Source: Xanthocytophaga agilis (lineage in GTDB: Bacteria > Bacteroidota > Bacteroidia > Cytophagales > 172606-1). From it: a stretch of 64,000 nucleotides of DNA. This document shows, in pieces, positions 8,757 through 18,953 of this stretch; within the stretch, counting starts at the first letter, position 1, and the number at the start of each line of letters is the position of its first letter. The DNA is taken from the NCBI RefSeq assembly GCF_030068605.1, contig NZ_JASJOU010000001.1, positions 1,364,001 through 1,428,000 of the forward strand, written 5' to 3'. The notes beneath the pieces were generated by a model. The model worked only from the letters and a program-made list of their open reading frames with translations. It was not told the origin of the DNA and made no database searches. The position numbers and the translations under genes were made by a program.

Positions 8757-10460
8757 TTAAAACGAATAGGTTGCTCCCAGAACCAGCGTAAAACCTCGGT
8801 TAGAATAGTTCAGAAATCGCTGATAATGAGTTGACAGCAGGTTATTTAGCGACAAATATGCAGAAAATTTTTCTAAAAAAATATATTCTCCTTTTAAATT
8901 AATATCTGCAATCGGATCTAACTGTACTGCACGAGTAGTTACAGGGTTCTTTGCCTGTATGCCACCCAGGTAGTAAATCTCTGTATTCAAGAATACATTT
9001 TCAGTTGCAGCAAATCGTCCGATTACAGTTGCAGTAAAAGTAGGACGGTGCCAAGCCTGTTCTACATTTTTAACGTTATACTTGAAAAAATCTGCTTTTC
9101 CTGCAATTCTGAAGCGTTTTCCTGCATCATAAGCTACCTCTGCTGACAGGTTTAACACGGTAGTTCCATCCGGATTATAGACCAGATCAAACCGTGAAGT
9201 ATCCATGCTGTTATTCATATAAAAGTACATATTCTTGTAACGAGCATACGAAGTACGGACATCAAAACTCAACGCACCCCCCAACTGTCTCTTGATACCA
9301 CCATAAATTTCAGAAGTCTTAGAGGTGTTAAAAATTTTCACCCGGCTGTTCAGATAAGGATTTTCATTAGCTAGTTGTCTGAAATAATTCCGTTGCATAT
9401 CTCCGGAGATTCCTCCAAATACAGTAAAAGCATCCCCTATTGTTACCTGTGCTTCAGCTACCGGATATAGGTTCACTTTACTTAATGCATCTGTAGTATC
9501 ATTTTGTGTTACAACATTTAATCCGGCAGTGATTGAAAATGTCTCTCCTTTGTATTGTATCTGAGGTTTGATGCGAAACAGATTCCGGCTTACCGATGCA
9601 CTATCCTTTAATCGGGTGAAATACATATCCGTTGGTGCCAGGAAAGACAACTCATCTGTGATCTTATATTTGGCAGCCAAATTGATAGCAGCTTCAAACT
9701 CGCCAGCATCATACGAATCGCTGATATTGGAAACATTAAAATTGAGTTTGTAATCCAGAGGCGATTCTATGTTATTGTTTGTAAAAGATGTCTTGAGGGC
9801 TATGGTACTAAAAACCTGCTTTATATCTTTTCTGTCTCTTTCATCCTGTGTTCCATAAAAATAATATCGGTCGCGGTTGTACTCCAGCGCAGCAGAAGCA
9901 GTTAAAGCACTGGTAAATAACTTAATGTTTCCACCCAGAAAATTTTCCTGCGTACCAGAATTCCCTTTGTATACAGGTCCGGTTCCAAATGTTTGATTTT
10001 TAGCCCGGAGATTCCATGAAAAGGTCTGATTCTGTTTCGCTCCCAGGAAAGCTTCTGCATATAGGTTGCTATAGTTCCCTATTCCAAATTTCAAATAGTT
10101 ACCTGAAATATCACGAACAGGCTCCTGAGGCATTTGTAGAATACGAAACTTGGTATTCAGATCAGCTAGCCGCAGGTTACGGTCTGTGAACTGAAAAGGT
10201 TGTGTAGATGCATCTGGCTTTTTAGCCGTAATAGTAACCTTCTCGAAGTTACGTTCAGCCTCTGACAATGTAATAGCACGGCTCTTTTCAATAACAATCT
10301 CTTCTGATTCTATTTGCCCTTTTTTAACAGGCTTCCCTCCCTGTGCAAATACAATAACAGGTAAAAGTAAAACTCCTGTCAAAATGACTTTTGAACATTT
10401 AGGCAATGTGGATTGAGGTATCATTTTAAGTATATGCATCCTATAAAAGGTCTTAATCAT
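8757..10460 (-). CDS. Outer-membrane beta-barrel protein, TonB-receptor-like
   Basis: A 567-residue secreted protein. The N-terminus has a signal peptide ending VIVFAQ; a start at 10424 (MIPQSTLPK) would place it more normally than the 10460 ATG. After a charged linker comes a long stretch of alternating amphipathic strands rich in Tyr/Phe/Asn, ending in a terminal aromatic strand (TLVLGATYSF), as expected for an outer-membrane barrel. It resembles the barrel of TonB-dependent receptors but lacks a recognisable plug domain. Its place 7 bp upstream of the HU/SPOR gene and 35 bp downstream of a 999-aa TPR gene suggests a common envelope-assembly operon. Substrate unknown. Confidence 0.75.
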   Translation of the reverse strand: MIKTFYRMHILKMIPQSTLPKCSKVILTGVLLLPVIVFAQGGKPVKKGQIESEEIVIEKSRAITLSEAERNFEKVTITAKKPDASTQPFQFTDRNLRLADLNTKFRILQMPQEPVRDISGNYLKFGIGNYSNLYAEAFLGAKQNQTFSWNLRAKNQTFGTGPVYKGNSGTQENFLGGNIKLFTSALTASAALEYNRDRYYFYGTQDERDRKDIKQVFSTIALKTSFTNNNIESPLDYKLNFNVSNISDSYDAGEFEAAINLAAKYKITDELSFLAPTDMYFTRLKDSASVSRNLFRIKPQIQYKGETFSITAGLNVVTQNDTTDALSKVNLYPVAEAQVTIGDAFTVFGGISGDMQRNYFRQLANENPYLNSRVKIFNTSKTSEIYGGIKRQLGGALSFDVRTSYARYKNMYFYMNNSMDTSRFDLVYNPDGTTVLNLSAEVAYDAGKRFRIAGKADFFKYNVKNVEQAWHRPTFTATVIGRFAATENVFLNTEIYYLGGIQAKNPVTTRAVQLDPIADINLKGEYIFLEKFSAYLSLNNLLSTHYQRFLNYSNRGFTLVLGATYSF

Positions 10461-10495
10461 CGATAAAACTATATTTTACTTGCTATGTATAAGGC

Positions 10496-13495
10496 TTATT
10501 TACTTTCCAGAGCCTTGAGTTTATTTTTAGCTTCTGCTACAACTTCTTTATCTCCTGAATTTTCAATGATAGACTGAAGTGTAGCCTTTGCCTGGAAGGT
10601 TTCATCCAAAGCAACATAATTGTCAGCAACCAGCAAGAATGCTTTTCCTCTCCAGGTTTCGAATGATCCAAATTTATCGTTCACAGCAAAACACATTTCC
10701 AGCGACTCTTTGTATTTCTTTTGTTTATACAAAGCATCAGCTACCAGATACTGAGCTTCTGCACCATACTCATCCTGAGCTGCATTTGCTGCAGATAATA
10801 GTTCATCAACAGCCTTCTCATAGTTATTCTGGAGGTAATAAGACTTTCCTTTATACAACAACGCTTTATTAACAGCACTTGGACTTGAACCTCCTGTAGC
10901 TACTACCTGTGAGACATAATACCGTGCAGAATCATAATTTGGTAACTGATAATATGATTCCATCAATCCGGACAAAGCTGCAGTCTGATCTTTTTTACTT
11001 TGTGAAGCAGTTAGTAATCTGCGATAATAACCTACAGCTGAAGAATAGTTTTTGGCATTTAATTCCAGATCTCCCATACGACTCACTGAACGAATCAGAT
11101 ATTGGCTACGCCCTTCACTGATTACTAGCTGAAAGTTTTTAACAGCATTGGCTCTGTCCCCAAACTTGTAATAAGAGTCTGCAACATAATAACGTGCATC
11201 ATACTTCTGTTCCGAATCTGGATGATTGCGTATATACGCTTCCATAGCTGAGATTGCTTGTGGATATTTTTCATTCAGATACAAAGACTTAGCAGCGTCA
11301 AACTCTATACTTTCTGTTGAATTGTCCTGAGGGTTGGCACGACGGTATTTTTCCAGGTAAGTCCCGAACTCATCACTTCGTTTGGCAGATGCCAATGTTT
11401 CCTGTAAGCCCAATAACGCACTATTAGAGACCTTGCTGGTTGGATATTTATCCAATATACGTTGATAATCAGCAATTGCCTTATCATATTGTTGCAGGTT
11501 ACTATACGCCAATGCCCTTTTCTGTAATGCATAAGGAACCACTCCGCTAGCGGCATTGGATTCAATGACACGGGTAAAGCCTGTAATGGCAGCATTGTAG
11601 TTTCCTTTTTCGAAATCTACATCAGCCCGTTGATACATAGCATTATCAGCATATCTTGAACTGCTATATTTATTTGACAATTCATCAAATGTACGACGGG
11701 CTTCTTCATCTCTTCCGGCAAAGTTTAAGGCGTTGGCCTTTTGGAAAAGAATATAATCCTTTTCAGCACCTGCTAAGGCAAGAGCCTGATCATATAATTG
11801 AATAGCTGCATCAAAATTCTTAGCCACATACTGACAGTCGGCTAATCGAACCAATGCATCCGCATAATTCTTGCCATTCGGTCCTACTGCAGTTGTATAC
11901 TCTCTGAAGTGGGTGGCAGCTTTATCATATTCTTTATTATTATAGTAAGCATAGCCTATACCATAACGGCTTCTATTGTAGTATTCTGTATTTTTAGATT
12001 CGGGTTCCCGAAATACTGCTGCATATTCATTAATAGCAGATGGATAATTCTGGATAGCCGACTGAGTTTCTCCTGACCAGAAATGGGCTGCAATAGCCAC
12101 TTCTGTCACTTTGGGACGTGAAAGAGATTTCTGAAACTGAGTTAATGCCTCATTATACTGGTCCTTGTTAAAAAACTCAGCTCCTTTATTAAAAGTTACC
12201 CGTTGATAGGCTTCATCTATTTTAGGTGTTCTGTTTGGAATAGCTTCAATATGAGCAATTGCCTCATTGTAATTATTGGAAGCCAGATACGATTCACTCA
12301 GTAGTTCATTGATCTCGTTCTTATAACTACTATTAGGATAATTTTTCAGAAAATCTTTTAACAAGGCAGTAGTTTCAGGACCAGCATTCGTTTCAAAGCT
12401 TACTTTAGCATGATAATAAGCAGCATCTTCTGCAACTTGTTTGCTTGCCTTTCCTCTTCTGGCCTGATCAAACGCAGTTAATGCAAAAGGCTTATTTCCA
12501 CTCTGCAGATAAGATAATCCCATATGATAGGACGCATATTGAGCTAGCGTATCTTTTGCAGTAGTAGCTGTAATCTTAAAATTCTCAGCAGCAGATTTAA
12601 AGTCTCCTGTTTTGTACTGAGCATACCCTAAACGATAGGCAATCTCAGGCGCAGGTCTGGATTTAGTCTTTCCTACAGATTCCTTCAGGTAACGGGCAGC
12701 ATTGGCATAATCTCCTTTGCGATAGTATGATTCTCCTACCAAAAGAAAGACTTCATCTGCATTCCGAATATCTTTACTTGTACCTAGTGTTTGAGCATAT
12801 TCGATCAACTCATCGTATTTGCCTTGTTTGTAATAAACATTCACAATCATATATGGCACCATAGGAGCATATTCAGGACTTTGAGCAGCTCGCTTTAAAT
12901 CAGTTAGTGCTTCTGTGTAACTTCCTTTTCTATAATTGCAATATCCAGCATAATAACTAGCTGCATACGTATATTTATTATTACTCCGTTTTAATTCATC
13001 AAACAGATTACCTGCCTTTAAAAAATCCTGTTTGCTAAAATATAGATATGCAAGCTTAAACTTGGCTTCTACCTGTTGTTCTCTGCTTAGGCTGGATATA
13101 TCTACTTTTTCAAAATAAGCAATGGCTTTTTCTGTATTCTTTTGGTTGAAATAATAGTTTCCCATCTCGTAGTAAGCCATTGCAGCTTTGGGATGATTGG
13201 GATATTCCGCAATGAATCGTTCAATAGTAGGCTCTGCATCGTCATTTTCCAGATACAAGGCACAAATAGCTACATAATATTTAGCTTCTACAGTAAGTAA
13301 ATCTCCTTTATTAAGATCTATATAATCCTGAAATGCCTTTTGCGCAGTTGCATATTTTTCCCGATCAAACAATTCCAACGCAGTCCGATACGTATAATCA
13401 TCGGCAGAAAAAGTCTGAGTTGTCTGAGCAAAAGAAGTGAAGGAAATTAATAGAAAAGCAAGGACCGAATAAATCAATATTGCCAGTTTCTGCAT
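10496..13495 (-). CDS. Large periplasmic TPR protein (999 aa)
   Basis: A secreted scaffold protein: signal peptide at 1-23 (cut after SFAQ), then tetratricopeptide repeats across nearly the whole length. Repeats such as AMAYYEMGNYYFNQKNTEKA, VPYALQKRALAYSNLQQYDK and AEAQYLVADALYKQKKYKES show the alternating helices and the A/G-Y-A spacing. Several consecutive units resemble the BamD/YbgF-type TPRs that handle outer-membrane proteins. It is the first gene of the operon that also encodes an outer-membrane barrel and the HU/SPOR protein, so a role in barrel assembly or as an envelope scaffold is plausible but unproven. Confidence 0.85.
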   Translation of the reverse strand: MQKLAILIYSVLAFLLISFTSFAQTTQTFSADDYTYRTALELFDREKYATAQKAFQDYIDLNKGDLLTVEAKYYVAICALYLENDDAEPTIERFIAEYPNHPKAAMAYYEMGNYYFNQKNTEKAIAYFEKVDISSLSREQQVEAKFKLAYLYFSKQDFLKAGNLFDELKRSNNKYTYAASYYAGYCNYRKGSYTEALTDLKRAAQSPEYAPMVPYMIVNVYYKQGKYDELIEYAQTLGTSKDIRNADEVFLLVGESYYRKGDYANAARYLKESVGKTKSRPAPEIAYRLGYAQYKTGDFKSAAENFKITATTAKDTLAQYASYHMGLSYLQSGNKPFALTAFDQARRGKASKQVAEDAAYYHAKVSFETNAGPETTALLKDFLKNYPNSSYKNEINELLSESYLASNNYNEAIAHIEAIPNRTPKIDEAYQRVTFNKGAEFFNKDQYNEALTQFQKSLSRPKVTEVAIAAHFWSGETQSAIQNYPSAINEYAAVFREPESKNTEYYNRSRYGIGYAYYNNKEYDKAATHFREYTTAVGPNGKNYADALVRLADCQYVAKNFDAAIQLYDQALALAGAEKDYILFQKANALNFAGRDEEARRTFDELSNKYSSSRYADNAMYQRADVDFEKGNYNAAITGFTRVIESNAASGVVPYALQKRALAYSNLQQYDKAIADYQRILDKYPTSKVSNSALLGLQETLASAKRSDEFGTYLEKYRRANPQDNSTESIEFDAAKSLYLNEKYPQAISAMEAYIRNHPDSEQKYDARYYVADSYYKFGDRANAVKNFQLVISEGRSQYLIRSVSRMGDLELNAKNYSSAVGYYRRLLTASQSKKDQTAALSGLMESYYQLPNYDSARYYVSQVVATGGSSPSAVNKALLYKGKSYYLQNNYEKAVDELLSAANAAQDEYGAEAQYLVADALYKQKKYKESLEMCFAVNDKFGSFETWRGKAFLLVADNYVALDETFQAKATLQSIIENSGDKEVVAEAKNKLKALESK

Positions 13496-13607
13496 GAATG
13501 TAACAAAATAAGTGGTCTGTTATAGAACCTCAAAAATAGTATAATATTGTAAACACCCATAAAAAAATGCCAGCATACATAGAATTTATCACGAAACAAA
13601 CTATATT

Positions 13608-13639
13608 TTATACACTATCAGAGTACTTTCAGTGTATAA
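13608..13639. repeat. 9-bp inverted repeat upstream of the TPR operon
   Basis: TTATACACT at 13608-13616 and AGTGTATAA at 13631-13639 are exact inverted copies separated by 14 nt. There is no T-tract, so this is more like an operator or leader element than a terminator. It is about 115 bp upstream of the 999-aa TPR gene start. Confidence 0.4.
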
Positions 13640-13676
13640 TCACTGGAATATGAGAATTTTAAATAGGCAGATAAAA

Positions 13677-13710
13677 CAAAAGAGCAACCAGAAGTCTGAC
13701 TGCTCTTTTG
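13677..13710. terminator. Terminator after the 373-aa TPR gene
   Basis: Perfect 10-bp stem CAAAAGAGCA (13677-13686) with TGCTCTTTTG (13701-13710), the loop containing a further short CAG/CTG pairing. It lies 30 bp beyond the stop of the minus-strand TPR gene, with an A-rich flank that reads as a T-run on that strand. Confidence 0.8.
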
Positions 13711-13739
13711 CCTTTAGTAAAACTATTAAAACCTACTCT

Positions 13740-14861
13740 TTATTTAATAGTTTGTATAACCTTATCTATTTTATCAGCGTCTGCTTTTCTCTCCAGAATA
13801 GTATAAATACTTTTCAGTGGCTCCAACACTTGCATATCATCTTTACGTAAACTGAAGTTTTTCTCGAAATAAGGCAATGCCTTTTGGAAATGTCCTTTCA
13901 TCTCTGTTTCTACCTTTTTACCTTCTTTCTGATAAGTTTTCAGATCCATATCTCTTACTTTTTTATTCAGATCTGCGCCTTTATTGTAGTGCAACACAGC
14001 AAGGTTAAAGTTAGCGTCATAGTTATTAGGGTCAACAGCTAATGCTTTCTCATAATATTCCTGAGCTTTTACTTTATCTCCAGTTTGATCATATAAGATA
14101 CCCAGGTTTTTCAGATATTCAAGATTATTCGGATCTGATTTAAGTGATTGCTCCAAGTTAGCTTTTGCTTCTTCGGACTTACCCATTTCAATATATAAAT
14201 TGAATTCGTTTTGCTTCAATTCTTTATTAGTTGGAAACTTAGCAAGACCTTTTTTTACGATTTCCAATGCTTTTTCATTGTTCTTCTCTGTACGATAAAT
14301 AGAATGCACAACATTGTAAATACTTGGATCATTACTACCTAGATTAATTAAAGCTTCAAAAGCATCACGCGCCTTTGCATAATTCTCTGCACGCTGATAG
14401 GCAACCCCTGCGTACAATGCAGCTACAGTATCCTTTGCATTCAATGTACGTGCCATATCGAAATATTTGGCAGCAGCCACAAATTTATCTTCCTGATATT
14501 TTTTGCTACCCATGTTCATTGCGATAGGCTGTAAATCTGCAATTTTCTTATTGGCTTCTTCTGCTTTTTTTGCATCCAATTCTCCTGCTTTTTTATAGGA
14601 GTCATAGGCAATTTGCAATGCATTGGTATCTAATCCAGCATAATTAGGTAGAGGGCTGTTGGCAATACCTGCATAAATATCTCCCCGATAAAGCCAAGTA
14701 TTTGCTTTAGCAGCTTGCTTTTCGTTGGTTATGGCTTTATCTATTTGTGTTTTTGCATCATCTAGTTTACCTGACTGCAAAGAGGCATATGCAGCACCTG
14801 CCTGTGCAAAAACACCTACAGCTGTCAGTTGAAACAAGCAGGCTAAAAAAACTTTTTTCAT
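13740..14861 (-). CDS. Secreted TPR protein (373 aa)
   Basis: Signal peptide at 1-20 (VGVFAQ cut site), followed by tetratricopeptide repeats across residues 20-300 (for example KYFDMARTLNAKDTVAALYA and YEKALAVDPNNYDANFNLAV) and a Lys-rich helical C-terminus. Likely a periplasmic protein-protein interaction scaffold; no catalytic motif is present. It has its own terminator and a 270-bp upstream gap, so it is probably a single-gene unit. Paralogous in style to the 999-aa TPR protein downstream but not closely similar. Confidence 0.85.
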   Translation of the reverse strand: MKKVFLACLFQLTAVGVFAQAGAAYASLQSGKLDDAKTQIDKAITNEKQAAKANTWLYRGDIYAGIANSPLPNYAGLDTNALQIAYDSYKKAGELDAKKAEEANKKIADLQPIAMNMGSKKYQEDKFVAAAKYFDMARTLNAKDTVAALYAGVAYQRAENYAKARDAFEALINLGSNDPSIYNVVHSIYRTEKNNEKALEIVKKGLAKFPTNKELKQNEFNLYIEMGKSEEAKANLEQSLKSDPNNLEYLKNLGILYDQTGDKVKAQEYYEKALAVDPNNYDANFNLAVLHYNKGADLNKKVRDMDLKTYQKEGKKVETEMKGHFQKALPYFEKNFSLRKDDMQVLEPLKSIYTILERKADADKIDKVIQTIK

Positions 14862-15072
14862 GATTATAAGGGTTTATAATAGAGTTATAAAGATTTGTAC
14901 TAGGTTCTACGTAGGCTGATACAGAATAGTTGCGATTTACAATTTACAGCCCCAATAACGTATTCCTTCTACAAACATGCAAATTCAAATCCAAAAAATC
15001 CCATTCTATAAGGATAAATCTTTGCAGAAAAATACATCTATTCGCAATCAATTCTACTATTCCAAAATATAG

Positions 15073-15117
15073 TATACCATCCATCCTTTGCATAACTCAC
15101 AAAGAATGAATGGTATA
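15073..15117 (-). terminator. Stem-loop downstream of gyrA
   Basis: Arms 15073-15090 and 15100-15117 pair over 18 positions with two mismatches (TATACCAT/ATGGTATA at the base, CTTTG/CAAAG at the tip, 9-nt loop). It begins 14 bp beyond the gyrA stop. The following minus-strand sequence is only moderately T-rich, so it is a probable but not ideal terminator. Confidence 0.55.
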
Positions 15118-15130
15118 AAAAAACAATCTC

Positions 15131-17722
15131 TTATTCTGTCACATTATCTATGTCCGGCTGAAGTTGTTCGCCTTCTCCTGAACTCCCTGAATCTTCCATT
15201 TTCTCAATCTTGGCAATAGAAGAGATTTCATCGTCTTCATTCAAACGAATCAGACGTACACCTTGTGTATTACGTCCCATAACACGAAGTTCAGCAACTT
15301 CCATTCGAATAATAATGCCTGATTTATTAATAATCATCAGATCATCAGAATCTGTTACCTCCTTAACAGCAACCAGATGGCCAGTCTTCTCTGTAATATT
15401 CAGTGTTTTTACACCTTTTCCACCCCGGTTGGTAATGCGGTAATCATTTACATCTGAACGTTTTCCATATCCCTTTTCTGAGACAACTAACAGCTGAGCA
15501 TCCTCTCTGTTAAGACAAACCATCCCAATTACTTTATCATTATCGGCCAAACTAATACCACGAACACCAGCAGCTGTACGTCCCATAGGTCGTACACGAT
15601 CTTCGTTAAAACGAATGGCCATACCTGATTGTGCAGCAATAATGATTTCGTTAGATCCGTTTGTCAAAGCAACGTCCAACAGACGATCTCCCTCATTCAC
15701 AGTAATTGCATTGATACCAGCCTGACGCGGACGAGAATAAGCTTCCAATGTCGTTTTTTTAATGGTACCATTTTCCGTACACATTATCAGATAGTTATTA
15801 TTGATATAATCCGGATCACTCAATGTTTTCACATTGATAACTGCCCGTACTTTATCTCCAGATTCTATTTGAATCAGATTTTGCAAAGGTCGTCCTTTTG
15901 AGGTTTTACTTCCTTCTGGAATCTCATATACCTTTAACCAGAATACTTTTCCGCTTTCTGTAAAGATCAGCACATAATTGTGTGTGGTTGCCACAAATAA
16001 ATGCTCTGTAAAATCAGCTTCTTTCGTAGCTACTCCACGAGATCCAACACCACCTCTTCCCTGAGTTCTGTATTCATCAAGTGAAGTTCGTTTTACATAT
16101 CCTTCATGAGTAATTGTGATGACCATTTCCTCATCCGCGATCATATCTTCCATGGTAAATTCATCAGAAGAATATTCGATTTTGGTACGACGGGCATCGC
16201 CATAACGTTCCTTTATCTCTGTTAACTCATTGGTGATAATCTCCATTCGAAGACCTTCATTGGCAAGTATAGATTGCAGATAAGTAATCAGCTCGGCAAC
16301 TTCTTCAAATTCCTTAATAATCTTATCGCGCTCCAGACCTGTCAAACGTTGTAACCTCAATTCCAGAATAGCACGGGCCTGAACTTCAGTCAATCGCTGA
16401 CCAGGTTGCAGAGGCTCCACATTAGCCAGTTCGACACGGCTCATCAGTTGCACAAAAGCAGAATCTGCCTCAGCTTTGAACCCAACCCCTTTCATCAAAT
16501 TAGCTTTCGCTTCATCCGGATCTTTGGAGTTACGAATCAATGAGATAACCGCATCCAGATTGTCTAATGCGATAAGTAACCCTTGTAAAATATGAGCCCT
16601 TTTTTCTGCCTCTCTCAACTCAAACCGAGTACGACGAACGACTACTTCATGTCGGTGCTCAACATACACTTTAATTAAATCTTTCAGATTCAGCGTCAGC
16701 GGACGGCCTTTTACAAGAGCTACGTTATTAACACCAAAGGAAGATTGTAAAGCTGTGTATTTGTATAGGTTATTAAGAACTACGTTAGGAACAGCATCAC
16801 GTTTTAACTCATACACAATACGCAATCCGTCACGGTCTGATTCGTCCCGAATATCTGAAATTCCTTCTATTCTTTTTTCATTGATCAGATCAGCCGTTTT
16901 CTTAATCATGTCAGCCTTATTGACCATATAAGGAATCTCTGTAACTACAATCATTTCGCGACCAGTCTTATTAGTCTCAACAGTTGCATTACCACGCATT
17001 ACTACCCGACCTCTACCAGTTTCCAGAGCCGCTTTCACTCCCTGATATCCATAAATAGTTCCTCCAGTAGGGAAGTCAGGAGCCTTTACAAATTCAATCA
17101 GTTCGGCAATAGTGATATCAGGATTTTTTATGTAAGCAATGACACCATCACACACTTCAGATAAATTATGAGGAGCCATGTTTGTGGCCATTCCAACAGC
17201 AATACCAGACGAACCATTGACCAGAAGGTTTGGAATCTTGGCAGGCAATACAGATGGTTCCTCTAATGAATCGTCAAAGTTAGGTCTGAAGTCTACAGTA
17301 TCTTTATAGATATCTGTCAGCATTTCTTCCGCAATACGCTTCAGACGGGCTTCTGTATAACGCATCGCCGCAGGAGAATCCCCATCAATAGAGCCAAAGT
17401 TTCCCTGACCATCTACCAACGGATAACGTAATGACCACTCCTGAGCCATACGCACCATAGTATCATATACCGAAGCATCTCCATGTGGGTGGTATTTACC
17501 AAGAATTTCCCCAACAATACGGGCAGATTTTTTATATGGCTTATTGTAGTTTACCCCTAATTCAACCATTCCAAATAATACCCGACGATGCACAGGTTTC
17601 AAGCCGTCACGAGCATCAGGTAAGGCTCGTGAAATAATCACTGACATGGAATAGTCAATGTAGGCCCCTCGCATCTCATCTTCGATGTTAATAGGGATAA
17701 TGTTTTCGCCGGTTGTAGTCAT
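15131..17722 (-). CDS. gyrA: DNA gyrase subunit A
   Basis: The breakage-reunion subunit of DNA gyrase, 863 residues, full length. Catalytic Tyr122 sits in [10 protein letters not shown], preceded by the [10 protein letters not shown] helix that binds the cleaved DNA and [13 protein letters not shown]. The C-terminal beta-pinwheel is recognised by its repeated blades and the GyrA-box-like [10 protein letters not shown] near residue 560. An acidic tail follows. Numbering in the quinolone-resistance region coincides with E. coli (H78-P-H80-G-D82-x83-x84-V-Y-D87): residue 83 is Ala and 84 is Ser, whereas E. coli has Ser83-Ala84. gyrB is not in the window. The gene is single, with a hairpin after it. 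Confidence 0.97.
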   Translation of the reverse strand: MTTTGENIIPINIEDEMRGAYIDYSMSVIISRALPDARDGLKPVHRRVLFGMVELGVNYNKPYKKSARIVGEILGKYHPHGDASVYDTMVRMAQEWSLRYPLVDGQGNFGSIDGDSPAAMRYTEARLKRIAEEMLTDIYKDTVDFRPNFDDSLEEPSVLPAKIPNLLVNGSSGIAVGMATNMAPHNLSEVCDGVIAYIKNPDITIAELIEFVKAPDFPTGGTIYGYQGVKAALETGRGRVVMRGNATVETNKTGREMIVVTEIPYMVNKADMIKKTADLINEKRIEGISDIRDESDRDGLRIVYELKRDAVPNVVLNNLYKYTALQSSFGVNNVALVKGRPLTLNLKDLIKVYVEHRHEVVVRRTRFELREAEKRAHILQGLLIALDNLDAVISLIRNSKDPDEAKANLMKGVGFKAEADSAFVQLMSRVELANVEPLQPGQRLTEVQARAILELRLQRLTGLERDKIIKEFEEVAELITYLQSILANEGLRMEIITNELTEIKERYGDARRTKIEYSSDEFTMEDMIADEEMVITITHEGYVKRTSLDEYRTQGRGGVGSRGVATKEADFTEHLFVATTHNYVLIFTESGKVFWLKVYEIPEGSKTSKGRPLQNLIQIESGDKVRAVINVKTLSDPDYINNNYLIMCTENGTIKKTTLEAYSRPRQAGINAITVNEGDRLLDVALTNGSNEIIIAAQSGMAIRFNEDRVRPMGRTAAGVRGISLADNDKVIGMVCLNREDAQLLVVSEKGYGKRSDVNDYRITNRGGKGVKTLNITEKTGHLVAVKEVTDSDDLMIINKSGIIIRMEVAELRVMGRNTQGVRLIRLNEDDEISSIAKIEKMEDSGSSGEGEQLQPDIDNVTE

Positions 17723-17880
17723 ATTTTGTCTTGGCTTTTAATTTTTTGTCTACAGGGTCTTAAAATTGTGTCGCAATTTATGAAAAAATGACCGGATTAC
17801 CAACCTATGTCAGGTATTCTATCAAAATATGACAAACTAAATTTTATTGGCTCAGACTCTCTTTAAGTCCTTTTTTTACT

Positions 17881-17941
17881 ATCTGCTATAAACAACAAAC
17901 CCTGTCTGGTTATCAGACAGGGTTTGTTGTTTATAGCAGAT
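17881..17941. terminator. 28-bp perfect inverted repeat, probable terminator
   Basis: Arms 17881-17908 and 17914-17941 are exact reverse complements over 28 bp, with a 5-nt loop GTTAT. It starts 10 bp beyond the stop of the minus-strand lipoprotein gene. The core CCCTGTCTG/CAGACAGGG followed by GTTTGTTGTTT would work as a terminator, but the pairing continues well past what a terminator needs. Confidence 0.75.
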
Positions 17942-17951
17942 TATATATTGT

Positions 17952-18596
17952 TTAGAAACCTTCCTCTTCTTCCTCCGTTTCTTCCGGAGCTTCTTCTTTT
18001 TTCTTCTTAGGTTTCTTTTCTTTTTTTGCTTTTGCCTTCCGTTCTTTTTTGGATTCTTTTGGGGTAGTTACATTCGACGCATCACCTTGTTTATCTCCTT
18101 CAAAAATTTTCATATCCTCCGACTGCTGATTCTCATCGGCAGGTTGTTCATCTGATAATGATTCTCCTTTCTTAGCTGCGTTACGTTCTTCTTTCTCGGC
18201 ATCTTCAATCTTCTTCTTCTTGTATTTTTCAATACGCTTACTCCATGGTTTATTATCCTTATGTTTATATTTATATCCAGGTTTATACCCCTGACCTATT
18301 TTAGGATCTTTTGTTTTGATTAGTTTGTGTTTCTTAGCTCCGGGAGTCACCTTTACTTCTCTATATCTTTGCCACCACGGAATACCACGATAAACAGGCC
18401 CAAGATTTGACTCTGGCCCGGCATTGGCATCGTATACCAGTGCAGCTTCTCCACCACCACCCATCATCGAAGGATGCCGATGACGCATTCGGATATGACA
18501 GTTATCAAATGGACATCGCTTTACACGACATGCATCGAAAATGATCATTAGGAGAATAAAGGATACTATAGTAGCAACTTTCTGGATTTTAAACAT
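17952..18596 (-). CDS. Lys/Glu-rich lipoprotein of unknown function
   Basis: About 214 residues. The start at 18596 (MFKIQKVATIV) gives a lipoprotein signal peptide ending FDAC; an upstream ATG at 18611 would add five residues. After the lipidated Cys come a Cys/His-rich short segment (CPFDNCHIRMRHRH), a moderately conserved-looking core (PVYRGIPWWQRYREVKV) and a highly charged C-terminal half of KK, EE and KE runs that is likely disordered. No family is recognised. It is isolated, with a perfect 28-bp hairpin after its stop and a 357-bp gap upstream. Confidence 0.75.
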   Translation of the reverse strand: MFKIQKVATIVSFILLMIIFDACRVKRCPFDNCHIRMRHRHPSMMGGGGEAALVYDANAGPESNLGPVYRGIPWWQRYREVKVTPGAKKHKLIKTKDPKIGQGYKPGYKYKHKDNKPWSKRIEKYKKKKIEDAEKEERNAAKKGESLSDEQPADENQQSEDMKIFEGDKQGDASNVTTPKESKKERKAKAKKEKKPKKKKEEAPEETEEEEEGF

Positions 18597-18953
18597 ATTT
18601 ACTATCTCCAATAGTGAATATTACTTCACTTAACGTTTCCTGACAAGAGTTTATTTCAATGATTCTCAGCAAAATACGACATTTCTTACTAATGAATAAT
18701 ATTGCTATACGTTCTACAAGTAAGAAAGTTATCAATTTAGTAAGCAAAAGATGTCTTATGTAGTATAATTATAGGATTTTAAAACATGACAAGAGAAGCT
18801 TCTGATTTTCAAAACAATATAGGACAGGTATTAATACCCATCTATTTCACCTCTTTCTATTATTCACTTTGCAGCAACGTTTGAACAGACAAACAAACCA
18901 GCTTCTCTGTGTTCAAATATTATACCATTTTAGCTTTAACCAACCAGTTCTAT
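18597..18953. other. Intergenic region, no gene seen
   Basis: Lies upstream of the lipoprotein gene and downstream of the antiporter gene, both minus strand. The longest frame with an ATG (18786, 32 codons) has no coding character. Contains short AT-rich stretches that could hold the lipoprotein promoter, and an AGAGAAGC...GCTTCTCT pair over 110 bp that is probably chance. No terminator-like stem was seen after the antiporter stop. Confidence 0.5.

Noticed and set aside
11305-11595. 96-codon minus-strand frame inside the large TPR gene
   Set aside because: Shadow of the TPR frame; the TPR repeats are continuous through it.
13632-13850. 72-codon plus-strand frame
   Set aside because: Overlaps a terminator and the 3' end of the minus-strand TPR gene; no coding character.
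18786-18884. Small 32-codon frame upstream of the antiporter region
   Set aside because: Too short, no ribosome-binding or family signal.
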